64,000 nt of DNA from positions 558,001 through 622,000 of the forward strand of contig CAVYXK010000017.1 in NCBI GenBank assembly GCA_963772445.1, in the 5' to 3' direction. Under the pieces are notes generated by a model. The model worked only from the letters and a program-made list of their open reading frames with translations. It ran no database searches and was not told the DNA's origin. This stretch comes from CAVYXK01 sp963772445. Lineage in GTDB: Bacteria > Pseudomonadota > Alphaproteobacteria > Acetobacterales > Acetobacteraceae. Below are positions 24,544-33,302 of this stretch, one piece after another. Positions within the stretch are counted from its first letter, which is position 1; the number at the start of each line of letters is the position of its first letter. The position numbers were made by a program, and so were the translations under genes.

Positions 24544-25973
24544 CCCAACAACGCCGCCACGTGCTGGAACCACGCCACCAGCGGACCAGGCAACCACACC
24601 CCGGCGATCAGTACCAACGCGAGATGCGCGAAGATTGGCACATGCGACGCTCGCACCGGCTCGACCGGGCCGCGCGGCGCGCCGAAAGCGATCGCGCTCG
24701 TTCGCAACAACAACGCGCCGAACGACACTAGCAGCCCGAATACCAGCAGCACCGCCAGGATCGGCTGACGCGCGAAGCTGGAGCTCACCACAAGAAACTC
24801 GCTGGTGAAGACGCCGAACGGCGGCAGTCCCGAAATGGCGACAACCCCGGCGACTAGCGCCCAGCCGAGCAGCGGATGGGTCTCGGTGAGCCCACCCATC
24901 TCGGCAATGCGTTGCGTGCCCTTCACCTGCGTCACGTGTCCTACCGAGAAGAAGATCGCCGATTTGGTCAGGCTGTGCATCGCCATCTGCAGCAGTCCGG
25001 CAAAATTGCCTAATGGCCCCGCCATGCCGAACGCAAACACAATGATGCCCATGTGCTCGATCGAGGAATAAGCGAACATCCGCTTGATGTCGCGCCTCCG
25101 GTACAACATGAAACCGGCAAAGATCAGCGACACCAGACCCAGCGCGATCATCAGCGGCCCAGGCGCAATGGCACCGGGCGTCGCTGCCATCAGCATCTTG
25201 AACCGCAACAGCGCATACAACGCCACGTTCAACAACAGACCCGACAGCACGGCGGAGATCGGAGTCGGCCCTTCGGCATGGGCATCCGGCAACCAGGCAT
25301 GCATCGGCGCCAGCCCCACTTTGGTGCCATAGCCCAGCAGCAGGAACACGAAGGCGACGTTCATCAGCGCCGGGTCGAAGCCGTGCGCGCGGGCCACCAG
25401 CACGGTCCACACCATGCCGTCGATCCCCGGCCCCACCACCGGTCGCGCCGCCATATAGACCAGGATCGTGCCGAACAAAGCCAATGCGATGCCGACGCTG
25501 CCCAGGATGAAATACTTCCAGGCCGCCTCGATCGCCTCATGCGTGCGGTAGATGCCGACCATCATCACCGTGGTCAGCGTCGCCAGCTCCACTGCCACCC
25601 ACATCAGCCCGATATTGTTGGCCGCCAACGCCAGATTCATGCCGAACGCCATGAGCTGGAACATGGCATGGTAGAAACGCAGATAAGCCGGGGTGAGCCG
25701 CCCCGTCGCCAGCTCGTGGCCGATATAGCTGGCACTGAACACGCTGGTGGTCAGCCCCACGAAGGTGCCCAGCACGATGAACACCACGTTCAGGTCATCG
25801 ACTTGCAGGTACCGCCCTGGCGTCGGACGCTCGACCAGCAGCAGCAGGGCGCTTGCAAACGCCACAGCGCTGACCACGATGTTGATGCGCGCCGACAGTC
25901 GATATGCCGACGCGAAGGCCAGAATCACGGCGCCCAGCAGCGGTGCCGCCAGCACGCCGATCAGCCCGATCAC
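24540..25973 (-). CDS. hyfF: hydrogenase-4-like membrane subunit HyfF
   Basis: This 477-residue polytopic protein of the Mrp/NuoL-M-N antiporter family has about 13-14 transmembrane helices. The conserved proton-channel residues lie in AVELATLTTVMMVGIYRTHE (Glu of helix 5), GYGTKVGLAPMHAWLPDAHA (Lys and His of helices 7-8) and YSSIEHMGIIVFAFG. It would couple redox change in the HyfG/HyfI arm to ion movement. GTG 25973 overlaps the hyfE stop (GTGA), and the stop overlaps the hyfG ATG, so translation is coupled through the operon. Confidence 0.9.
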   Translation of the reverse strand: MIGLIGVLAAPLLGAVILAFASAYRLSARINIVVSAVAFASALLLLVERPTPGRYLQVDDLNVVFIVLGTFVGLTTSVFSASYIGHELATGRLTPAYLRFYHAMFQLMAFGMNLALAANNIGLMWVAVELATLTTVMMVGIYRTHEAIEAAWKYFILGSVGIALALFGTILVYMAARPVVGPGIDGMVWTVLVARAHGFDPALMNVAFVFLLLGYGTKVGLAPMHAWLPDAHAEGPTPISAVLSGLLLNVALYALLRFKMLMAATPGAIAPGPLMIALGLVSLIFAGFMLYRRRDIKRMFAYSSIEHMGIIVFAFGMAGPLGNFAGLLQMAMHSLTKSAIFFSVGHVTQVKGTQRIAEMGGLTETHPLLGWALVAGVVAISGLPPFGVFTSEFLVVSSSFARQPILAVLLVFGLLVSFGALLLRTSAIAFGAPRGPVEPVRASHVPIFAHLALVLIAGVWLPGPLVAWFQHVAALLG

Positions 25974-26629
25974 GGCTGCTCTCCGCGGAACCGATCGAGT
26001 GCGGCGACATCCACCGTGTCGAAGCGCTCGCGGATGCGGAACAAGAACACGCCGATTACGATAAACGCCACCAGGACGGAGAATGCGACGCTGATCTCCA
26101 CCACCAGCGGCATGCCCTGCGCGCCGGTTGCGGCCAGGCTGATGCCATTGTCGATCGCCAGGAACCCCACCACTTGGCTGACGGCGTTGCGCCGCGACAC
26201 CATTAGCAGCAGCCCGATCAGCACGATCGACAGGGCGAGCGCGATATCCTGCCGCGCCACCGGGTCGGCCTGTGCGGTGACCGGCAGCATCACCTCGAGC
26301 GACAAAGCGACCAACGCCATCCCGGCCAGCATTGTCGGCCCGATGCCGACCACCGGCTCGATTTCGCGGTGAATGCCGAGACGGAACACCATCCGCCGCA
26401 GTGCCCAAGGGATGAACGCCGCCTTGAACAGCAGCGCGATCGCCGCAGTGATGTAGAGATGCGGTGCGGCCTGCAGATGCGCCTGCCAGGCCACCGACAA
26501 GCCCAGCAGCGTGGCCTGCAACGCCAGCACGTGCAGCAGCGGATACAGCCGGTCCTGATACAGCATCATCAGCCCGGCCAGCACCATCAGCCCGGCGAGC
26601 ATATGGGCGACGTCGAAGGAAAGCCCCAT
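25970..26629 (-). CDS. hyfE: hydrogenase-4-like membrane subunit HyfE
   Basis: This 219-residue membrane protein of the HyfE family (distantly NuoK-like) has about 6-7 hydrophobic helices: VAHMLAGLMVLAGLMMLYQD, LLGLSVAWQAHLQAAPHLYI, and later ALALSIVLIGLLLMVSRRN with QVVGFLAIDNGISLAATGAQ. The last block, with Glu in PLVVEISVAFSVLVAF, is the most conserved part of the family. ATG 26629 overlaps the hyfC stop (TGATG). The C-terminal tail DTVDVAALDRFRGEQP is cytoplasmic. Confidence 0.88.
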   Translation of the reverse strand: MGLSFDVAHMLAGLMVLAGLMMLYQDRLYPLLHVLALQATLLGLSVAWQAHLQAAPHLYITAAIALLFKAAFIPWALRRMVFRLGIHREIEPVVGIGPTMLAGMALVALSLEVMLPVTAQADPVARQDIALALSIVLIGLLLMVSRRNAVSQVVGFLAIDNGISLAATGAQGMPLVVEISVAFSVLVAFIVIGVFLFRIRERFDTVDVAALDRFRGEQP

Positions 26630-27585
26630 CACAGACCGACCGAGACGAATAGCAGCAAGGTGGCGAGCAGAGCCAGCATCAGCGCGCCACCCAACAGGTT
26701 GGGCACGCGAAAGACGCGCATCTTGGCGATCGACATCTCGAAAATCCCGAGCAACGTACCGGCGACGGCCAGTTTCGCCGCATAGGCGCCGAGACCGACG
26801 AAATAGCGACCGGCCTGCGCCGCGCCGGTCACCAGCCCGAACGGGAAGAAGATGCAGGCAATCGCCGAAATCATCAGCAACAGCTTGAGCGACGAAGCGA
26901 GCTCTATCATCGCCAGGTGCCGCCCGGAATATTCCAGCACCATCGCCTCGTGCACCATGGTCAATTCCAGGTGCGTGGCGGGATTGTCCACCGGGATGCG
27001 GGCATTCTCCGCCAGCGCCACGATCAGGAAAGCAACCAAGGCCAGCGCCAGCGACACCCGCAGCCCAGCCGCCGGCGACAGCATGAATTGCGCGATTGTC
27101 GAAAGCTGCGTCGAGCCGGCGATCAACGCCAGCGACAGGATCACCATCAGCATCGCCGGCTCGGCAAGCGAAGCGATCATCACCTCGCGCGAGGCACCGA
27201 TGCCGCCGAAGCTGGTGCCGATATCCATCCCAGCCAGCGCAAGCAGGAAACGCGCGGCGCCGAGCAGTGCGACGATGGCGATCAGGTCGCCCGTCCAGGA
27301 GAACAGCAGGCCGGTTGCGAAGGTCGGCACCAGTGACGCGGCGACCCAAGTGAAGGCGAAGATCAGATAAGGCGCGGTACGGAACAGCCACGAGGCGTTC
27401 TCGGCCAGCACCACCTCCTTGCCCAGCAGGCGCCGCAGGTCGCGATAGGGCTGCAACACCGACGCACCCCGCCGGCGTTGCAGCCGCGCCTTCACCTTGC
27501 GAATCAGGCCGGTGAGCAATGGCGCGGCCAGCAGCACCAGCGCCATCTGGCCGCCCTGCACCAGCAGCGGGCCGATCACTGCCAT
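26629..27585 (-). CDS. hyfC: hydrogenase-4-like membrane subunit HyfC (NuoH-like)
   Basis: This 318-residue NuoH/HycD-type subunit with eight helices links the Fe-S arm to the membrane arm. Diagnostic blocks are GASVLQPYRDLRRLLGKE, LGAARFLLALAGMDIGTSFG, SREVMIASLAEPAMLMVILS and ENARIPVDNPATHLELTMVH with the E-A-M-V-L-E-Y-S-G quinone-site motif. ATG 27585 lies 10 bp inside the end of hyfB; the longer upstream open frame is a shadow of hyfB. Confidence 0.92.
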   Translation of the reverse strand: MAVIGPLLVQGGQMALVLLAAPLLTGLIRKVKARLQRRRGASVLQPYRDLRRLLGKEVVLAENASWLFRTAPYLIFAFTWVAASLVPTFATGLLFSWTGDLIAIVALLGAARFLLALAGMDIGTSFGGIGASREVMIASLAEPAMLMVILSLALIAGSTQLSTIAQFMLSPAAGLRVSLALALVAFLIVALAENARIPVDNPATHLELTMVHEAMVLEYSGRHLAMIELASSLKLLLMISAIACIFFPFGLVTGAAQAGRYFVGLGAYAAKLAVAGTLLGIFEMSIAKMRVFRVPNLLGGALMLALLATLLLFVSVGL

Positions 27586-29576
27586 AGCGCCAGCGCCAGC
27601 AACAACGCGACCAAGGCCAGGAACACGAACGCCAGGTAGCGGCGGATGGTCAGGAACTGCAGTTGGTTCAGCGTGTCCGCCGTCGTTGCGACCGCGCGCG
27701 CCACCGGCGCATAGAATGTCTCCCACACCAGGTCACTGCTCGATTTCTCGATACGCGCCGGGGCCATATCGCCCGGCGGAGGAATCACAACCGTTTCATG
27801 CGTGCGGAACACAACCGTGCCGAACACCCGCCGGATCGGTTGGGCAAAGCTGTCGGCGGTGTATTGCGTGGCCGGACTCGGGTCGGGAAAGCCACAATCC
27901 CAGGCCGGCCCGCGGCGCACCACATGCGAGGCGAAACGGTGGATCGCCCATACCGTCAGCCAAGTGCTCGCGGCAAGGAAGACAAAGATCAGCAACCCGT
28001 TATACGAGCTGCGCGAGGCCGCCACGGGAATGATCGACAGCCAGGGCAGTGCGAGCTGGGCCGGAATCCGCGCGCCCAGCAGAGCCTGCGTCACTGGCGC
28101 CAGTAGATCGATCATGACGCCGGGAAAGATCCCCGCCAGCAGACATAGCGCAGCGAAACCCAGCATGGCGGCAAGCGACCACTTATCCACTTCGGCGGCG
28201 TCGGACGCAGCCGCCGTACGTGGGCGGCCGAGATACGTCACGCCATAGGCCTTGACGAAGCACGCGGCAGCCAACGCAGCCGCCAGCGCCAACAGCGCGC
28301 CATCCGCCGGGATCATGATTTTCAGCCCCCATTGGGGCAGATCGGGCCGCAGGAGGATGGCCTGGAAGGTCAGCCACTCCGACACGAAGCCATTCAGCGG
28401 CGGCAGAGCGGAAATCGCCGCGCAACCGATCAGGAAAGCAAAGCTGCTGATCCGCATGCGGTGGATCAGTCCGCCCAGATGCTCCATGTCGCGCTCGCCG
28501 GTGGCGTTCAGCACGGCGCCGGCGCCGAAGAACAGCAGGCTCTTGAACACCGCGTGGTTGAACACGTGGAACAGCGCGGCGGTCAGCGCGAGCGCCGCGC
28601 CGATCGCGAACCCGTTGGCCCGGAATGCCATCGCCAGCCCAAGGCCGATGAAGATGATACCGATATTTTCTACCGTGTGATAAGCGAGCAGCCGTTTCAG
28701 GTCGTGCTGCATCAGCGCGTACAGCACGCCAAGCACTGCGGTGATGCCGCCAAGAGCCAACACCACCACCGCGCTCCACCAGCTTGGCAGTCCCAGCAGG
28801 TCGAAGACGATGCGCACGAACGCATAGACCGCGACCTTGGTCATCACTCCGCTCATCAGTGCCGAGACGTGGCTGGGCGCGGCCGGATGCGCGAGCGGCA
28901 GCCAGGCGTGCAGCGGCACCAGCCCCGCCTTCGAGCCGGCCCCCAGCAATGCCAGCGCCAGCACGAACGCGGCCACCTCCGAGGACGGATGCGCCGATCG
29001 CATCGCGTCAAACGCATAACCACCGGTGGCACCGGCCAGCAGACCGAAGCCCAGCAGCAAGGTGAGCCCGCTGAAGCTCGCCATCAGCAAATAAATGTAG
29101 CCGGCGCGTATATTGTCGCCCTCCCGATGATGCGACACCACAAGCGCCCAGGATGCGAGCGACATCAGCTCCCAGGCGAACAGGAAGGTGAACGCATCGT
29201 CGGCCAGCAGCACGAGAAACAGTCCGGCCAGGAACACCGGATAGAACGGCAGCACGCGTTCCGGCCCTTGCTTGTGCCGGCCATAGCCAAGCGCGTACAC
29301 GCTGGCCCCCGCCCCACCCAGGCCAACCACGAAGGCAAAGAAGCCAGACAGCGCGTCGAGCCGCAGATGCGCGCCGACCCAGGGCAGGCCCAGCGGCAGC
29401 ACGATCGTCGATGGCGCCACGCTGAGCGCAACGAGCCCCAGCGTGCCGATCATCCCGCATAGGAGCGCTGCCCCGCCGTAAATGGCGGTCGTGCCGGCAG
29501 GGCGCGATGCCAAAGCTACACCGGCGGGACCCAACCCCAGCAGGCTAACGATACCGATCAGCAGGGCGACAATCAC
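27576..29576 (-). CDS. hyfB: hydrogenase-4-like membrane subunit HyfB (NuoL-like)
   Basis: This 666-residue antiporter-like subunit begins at GTG 29576. The proton-channel motifs are FLFAWELMSLASWALVVSHH (Glu), GAGSKAGLVPLHAWLPLAHP (Lys, His) and LLAYHTVENIGIIFIGLGL. The C-terminal part includes a long lateral extension with a soluble segment and a final hydrophobic anchor (LAFVFLALVALLLALALW). It is the first structural gene of hyfBCEFGI. No hyfA or hyfH ferredoxin gene and no hyfD accompanies it. The GTG overlaps the stop of an upstream XRE regulator gene. Confidence 0.92.
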   Translation of the reverse strand: MIVALLIGIVSLLGLGPAGVALASRPAGTTAIYGGAALLCGMIGTLGLVALSVAPSTIVLPLGLPWVGAHLRLDALSGFFAFVVGLGGAGASVYALGYGRHKQGPERVLPFYPVFLAGLFLVLLADDAFTFLFAWELMSLASWALVVSHHREGDNIRAGYIYLLMASFSGLTLLLGFGLLAGATGGYAFDAMRSAHPSSEVAAFVLALALLGAGSKAGLVPLHAWLPLAHPAAPSHVSALMSGVMTKVAVYAFVRIVFDLLGLPSWWSAVVVLALGGITAVLGVLYALMQHDLKRLLAYHTVENIGIIFIGLGLAMAFRANGFAIGAALALTAALFHVFNHAVFKSLLFFGAGAVLNATGERDMEHLGGLIHRMRISSFAFLIGCAAISALPPLNGFVSEWLTFQAILLRPDLPQWGLKIMIPADGALLALAAALAAACFVKAYGVTYLGRPRTAAASDAAEVDKWSLAAMLGFAALCLLAGIFPGVMIDLLAPVTQALLGARIPAQLALPWLSIIPVAASRSSYNGLLIFVFLAASTWLTVWAIHRFASHVVRRGPAWDCGFPDPSPATQYTADSFAQPIRRVFGTVVFRTHETVVIPPPGDMAPARIEKSSSDLVWETFYAPVARAVATTADTLNQLQFLTIRRYLAFVFLALVALLLALALWQ

Positions 29577-29846
29577 TGGCGCGAGCCGCCTTCCGATCCA
29601 GGGCGCATCAGCCGGACACCTCTGCCTCGACCTTGGCTCGGCGTGTTCTCGCTGATGATCTCGATCCCGGTTTCATTCAACGCGCTGATCAGCTTCATCA
29701 GCGAGTCAATGGTGCCGCGCACCACGCCCTCGCTCGCCTCCATGCGCTGTACCTGTGGGTAGCGACAGCCCGGAGAGCTCGGCCAGCTCCCGCTGGTCGA
29801 TCCCCAACAGGGCCCGAGCGGCCCTCATCTGGGCGGCAGTAATCAT
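29573..29846 (-). pseudogene. XRE-family transcriptional regulator with one-base frameshift
   Basis: ATG 29846 reads MITAAQMRAARALLGIDQRE and LAELSGLSLPT, a Cro/CI-type helix-turn-helix. After one extra base near 29756 the frame must shift to continue VQRMEASEGVVRGTIDSLMK and LISALNETGIEIISENTPSQ, ending GSRQ at the TGA at 29575-29573 that overlaps the hyfB GTG. In the existing frame the protein ends after a short aberrant tail. Intact homologues are about 90 residues with this L-x-x-L-N-x-x-G-I-E ending. It was probably the first gene of the hyf operon. Confidence 0.8.
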
Positions 29847-29964
29847 GTCTTGAACATCAAGCTCTGCGGTCAGCACATGCATTATCATGCATCCCACATT
29901 CAAATCGCCTGTTCAAGCGCTTATTGCGTGCGCCAATCCCGAAGCCGGGGTAGAGTCCACCTGT

Positions 29965-29993
29965 TCCGCACTTGCGGGAGAGAGCCTGCCCCC
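29965..29993. repeat. REP-like repeat, left part, split by an IS4-family element
   Basis: The segment contains CTTGCGGGAGAGAGCCTGCC. Its continuation, CCTGCCCCCGGGCTTCGAC and the GGTTCGCGAAGCGAACC core, is found at 36320-36381 beyond the inserted element. CCTGCCCCC is present on both sides (29985-29993 and 36320-36328) and is the likely 9-bp target duplication. Confidence 0.7.
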
Positions 29994-30013
29994 CTCAAGA
30001 CTCCCCTCATTTA

Positions 30014-30352
30014 TCAAACCGGTCCGAAAACGTCTGCGAAGAGAGGTTGCTCGTGCAGCATTTGGGAGAAGCGCTGCATCAATGGGCGCAGCCAGTCGTC
30101 ACGCATGGTCGGGATGAGGTCATAGAGCAGGCAGCCCTGGCGGAACAACGAATGGGCACGGCGTTTGGCGGTGTTGGTCTTGAGCATCCGATCATAACCC
30201 AAGGCTTCGCCGGCGGCCCCCAGCAAGGTCAGCAGGACGACGGCGAATGCGTTGATCAGCCATAGCCGGTCACGCCGCTCGGGGGATTTGACACGGATGG
30301 TGCCCAGACCCATGCCGAAGCACAGGTCCTTGCTGTCGCGTAAGCTGCATTC
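30014..30352 (-). pseudogene. IS4-family transposase A, C-terminal part
   Basis: From the Glu codon at 30352-30350 the frame reads ECSLRDSKDLCFGMGLGTIR, VKSPERRDRLWLINAFAVVL and ends QPLFADVFGPV at 30014. With the N-terminal half at 35322-36143 it rebuilds YGRRWGIECSLRDSK, the Y-x2-R-x3-E-x6-K signature of IS4-family transposases. The two halves are separated by about 5 kb of inserted DNA. Confidence 0.85.
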
Positions 30353-30457
30353 GATATCCCATCCATGATACCGCTGATAGTTTAACCAACTCGCCGGGAC
30401 CGCCCATACTCGGCCGCGAGGCGCTTCGAGCGCTGGTTCGCTGGCTGGGATCACGCG

Positions 30458-30703
30458 ATGAACGAGGCCGGTCGACCGGTATGGCAGATGTTGCCCGACG
30501 ACCGGCGACGCACGGTGCTGCGTGCACTGACGCTGATGACACTTCGCCAGAGCCGCGCGGTGGTTGTGGCCGGGGAGTCCAATCATGGTGAGCGAGGTTT
30601 GGTGTCCGGCGCCCCACGGCATGGTGTCGGACAAGATCCACCGTCGGCATCGGGAGCGGATGGCGATAGTCTACATTCGCCAGTCCACGCTTCAGCAGGT
30701 TGA
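30458..30703 (+). CDS. small ORF at the 5' end of the recombinase element
   Basis: This 81-residue frame reads MNEAGRPVWQMLPDDRRRTV, LRALTLMTLRQSRAVVVAGE and overlaps the recombinase start by 119 bp. The preceding codons are also open (RRFERWFAGWDH) back to a TAA, without an obvious start. The same ORF is present in copy 2 (57509-57754). It could be an accessory protein or just an open frame; no family recognised. Confidence 0.35.
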   Translation: MNEAGRPVWQMLPDDRRRTVLRALTLMTLRQSRAVVVAGESNHGERGLVSGAPRHGVGQDPPSASGADGDSLHSPVHASAG

Positions 30704-31052
30704 GCGACACCAAGAATCGACGCGGCTGCAATATGCTCTGGTGGATCGGGCGCTGCAGCTTGGCTGGGACCGCGCATCGATCGTGGTGATCGACGATGAT
30801 TTGGGGCGGTCTGGTGCCTCGATCGAGGGCCGTCCCGGCTTCCAGCGTCTGGTGGCAGAGGTCGGTCTCGGCCATGTCGGCATTGTGCTGGGGGTGGAGA
30901 TGTCGCGGCTCGCCCGATCATGCCGGGATTGGCATCAGCTGCTGGAGATCTGCGCGTTGTTCGACACGTTGATTGCGGATTCCGAAGGCGTGTACGATGC
31001 GGGTAATTTTAACGATCGCCTGCTGCTGGGCTTAAAGGGGATGGTGACATGA
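30585..31052 (+). pseudogene. large serine recombinase, N-terminal part (copy 1)
   Basis: ATG 30585 (GGGGAG upstream) reads MVSEVWCPAPHGMVSDKIHR and ERMAIVYIRQSTLQQVERHQ with the catalytic Ser. VVIDDDLGRSGASIEGRPGF and EMSRLARSCRDWHQLLEI belong to the resolvase fold. At NFNDRLLLGLKG the gene is broken by the inner element and ends four codons later. The rest resumes at 33614. It differs from copy 2 at least at one residue (HQES versus HQEL). Confidence 0.88.
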
Positions 31053-31069
31053 TGCAGGACCTCGTGATC

Positions 31070-33127
31070 TTATTGAAAGGACAGACTTTCTTGCTGCGGA
31101 TCGGATGATACTGCACGTCCAGTGGTGAGCGCACGTCGTACTACGGGCCGATCCAGATCATGTTCGCGGATGACATAGGGCGCGCCGACGCACGCCTGTC
31201 TCGCAGGCAGCAGTCCGTCCCGGATCAAGCGAACAACAGTCATCTTGTGGACGCCAAGCCGGCTGGCGGCTTCATGCAGGATCAGCTCTTGTCGCTGCGC
31301 CCGTTCGCCGTCGCGATAGACCGCAATCTGATGCACGCCGCGGAAATTGCGGACGCGCAACTGGGTCCAGCTTTGTCCTTTGGCCGAGCGTATTCCGAGC
31401 CGGTTGAGAAGTGGAGCGATGCTGTGGTCCGGCAATATGCGAGCGAGTTCGCGGACCAATTGCACGGTCTCGATGTTAGTCTTCCAGCGATTTTGCCCGG
31501 TGCGGTTCTTCGCCACTTCAAGCCGCGTGTGATCTCCGCCCTGCCAATGCAGCACGAGGCGCAGCCGATCGGCCTCCACCGTGACGACGATCTCCTTGAG
31601 GACGGCGCGTAAAATCCGCTTGCGGGTTTCATTGGACGCTGCGGGATGGTTCCATAACTGAGGCAAGTCATCGGCGAGCGCCAACAGCGTCGCACGCTCA
31701 TCGTCGCGCAGCGCGCGCGGCTGTTCGTTCTGTAAGCTCCGGATCTGCTCCTCAAGTCGCGCCACCGCCGCCAGGCGGTCATTCCATCGGCGTTCAAGTT
31801 CGCCGGCTACCAGCCGGTTGTCGGGATCAGTTGCATCATATTGCCGTCGCGCATGCGTCTCTTCGTAGCGGGCTTGTTGCAGTGCCAGTTCACTTTGCCG
31901 CAGCCGTTCCGAACCGGCCCGCTCGCGATCGGCAATCAACTGCAATGCCGCATCAATGGCCAGCGGTGAGATCGCACGCAGCACTTCCGCCGACACCGCC
32001 CCATCGATGCGCATATTGCTGAAGCCGACGCACTTCTTGTCGGAGGCGTAGTCCATCTCGGCATTGCAAATATAGCGCGTGTCGCGATGCGCATGATGCA
32101 GTACCTTGAGCTTGCGCCCGCAGTGCCCGCAGCGGAGCAGTCCAACGAGCAGCCCTCCGCCCTTGCGTACCGAACCTGCCACCATCGTCCCCTTCATGTT
32201 GGCATTGCCGGCGATAATCTTCTGGTTGCGATCATACTCCTCCCATGAGATGTAGCCATCGTGGTGGTCGCGGATCAGCACCTCCCACTCGTCGCGGCGA
32301 CGCGCGACACCGTGAATGACGACTTTGCGCCCGTCTTCGAACCGAACTCGCGAGCCGGTGCGCCCAAACACATAGGCCCCGGCGTAGACCGGATTGGTCA
32401 GTAGCCGGTGAACCGCATGATAGCGCGCCGGGCGCCACTGCACGGCCCGGCCCTGGGGACCATAGACGGCAACCGGCAGGTCGATCCCCTCCTGCCGCAG
32501 CCACAAGCCGAGCTGGCGCACGCTGCCGATCTCGCTGAACTTGCGGAACACCAGAGCCAACGCCTCACGGATCCGCCGGTCAGGATCCTGTTCCAGGCGA
32601 TCATTAGCGCCGCGTCGATAGCCGATCGCAACCGTCATGTACAGATCGCCGCGCGCCGCCTTCAGACGCAACGCCTCTCGTGAACGCTGCCGGAACATCG
32701 ACAACTCGAGCTCGCTGAAGGCGCCTTTCAAGCCAAGCAGCAACCTGTCGTTGATCAGTCGCGGATCGTGGATTCCGTCCTCGTCAATGATCAGGCTGTT
32801 CACGAAGGCGCAGAATTCCAGCAGCGTGTGCCAATCGCGGCCGTTGCGTGCCAGCCGCGATGCCTCGATCGCCAACACGGCGCCGACCGTGCCGGCGCAG
32901 ATTGCCGCCAGCAAGCGCTCGAAGCCGGGGCGGCGTTGACCACTGCCCGATCGGCCAAGATCATCGTCGATGACAATGACGTTCTCCCAGCCCAGCGAGC
33001 GCGCTCGTTCCACCAAGGCATATTGTCGACGCCGGCTCTCGGGGTTGTTGAGCAGCTGATCCGCCGTGGATTGGCGCACGTACACATAAGCGTCGCGCGC
33101 CAGGTGCTCAGCGGTGATCTTATTCAT
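31070..33127 (-). CDS. large serine recombinase of the inner element
   Basis: This 685-residue site-specific recombinase has an N-terminal resolvase domain: AYVYVRQSTADQLLNNPESR with the nucleophilic Ser near residue 19, VIVIDDDLGRSGSGQRRPGF and EASRLARNGRDWHTLLEF. A recombinase domain follows (YHAVHRLLTNPVYAGAYVF), then a zinc ribbon (LLRCGHCGRKLKVLHHAH with later Cys), a coiled-coil (residues about 385-470) and a C-terminal helix-turn-helix (EAASRLGVHKMTVVRLIRDG). It presumably catalyses integration and excision of the 31040-33613 element. The ATG overlaps the preceding small gene by 8 bp. Confidence 0.93.
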   Translation of the reverse strand: MNKITAEHLARDAYVYVRQSTADQLLNNPESRRRQYALVERARSLGWENVIVIDDDLGRSGSGQRRPGFERLLAAICAGTVGAVLAIEASRLARNGRDWHTLLEFCAFVNSLIIDEDGIHDPRLINDRLLLGLKGAFSELELSMFRQRSREALRLKAARGDLYMTVAIGYRRGANDRLEQDPDRRIREALALVFRKFSEIGSVRQLGLWLRQEGIDLPVAVYGPQGRAVQWRPARYHAVHRLLTNPVYAGAYVFGRTGSRVRFEDGRKVVIHGVARRRDEWEVLIRDHHDGYISWEEYDRNQKIIAGNANMKGTMVAGSVRKGGGLLVGLLRCGHCGRKLKVLHHAHRDTRYICNAEMDYASDKKCVGFSNMRIDGAVSAEVLRAISPLAIDAALQLIADRERAGSERLRQSELALQQARYEETHARRQYDATDPDNRLVAGELERRWNDRLAAVARLEEQIRSLQNEQPRALRDDERATLLALADDLPQLWNHPAASNETRKRILRAVLKEIVVTVEADRLRLVLHWQGGDHTRLEVAKNRTGQNRWKTNIETVQLVRELARILPDHSIAPLLNRLGIRSAKGQSWTQLRVRNFRGVHQIAVYRDGERAQRQELILHEAASRLGVHKMTVVRLIRDGLLPARQACVGAPYVIREHDLDRPVVRRALTTGRAVSSDPQQESLSFQ

Positions 33128-33302
33128 TGGCGGCCTCGGGCGGCAGCGCCGCGCCGGCGGCGATGTGCTCCGATATCAGCAGTTTTAGCAGAGCGGTCAC
33201 TTCCGCCCGAGTGGGCCGAGGGATTCGGCTCGGTTCGAGCGCATTGGCCGTGGGCATGAGCAGATCGAGCTGTCGGCGGCTCGCTGGTCGGTCGATCATC
33301 AC
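33120..33302 (-). CDS. small conserved ORF upstream of the recombinase
   Basis: This 60-residue protein reads MMIDRPASRRQLDLLMPTAN and PRPTRAEVTALLKLLISEHI, ending AANE, with a helical C-terminal half. A strong GGGAGGAG lies 5 bp before the ATG, and the stop overlaps the recombinase ATG by 8 bp, which supports real translation. Its role is unknown; a directionality or regulatory factor for the recombinase would fit the position. Confidence 0.65.
   Translation of the reverse strand: MMIDRPASRRQLDLLMPTANALEPSRIPRPTRAEVTALLKLLISEHIAAGAALPPEAANE

Noticed and set aside
25053..26372. A 439-codon plus-strand open frame rich in His/Gln/Arg
   Set aside because: It is the complement of hyfF and hyfE, whose membrane-protein sequences are clearly conserved; the composition is typical of antisense frames in GC-rich DNA.
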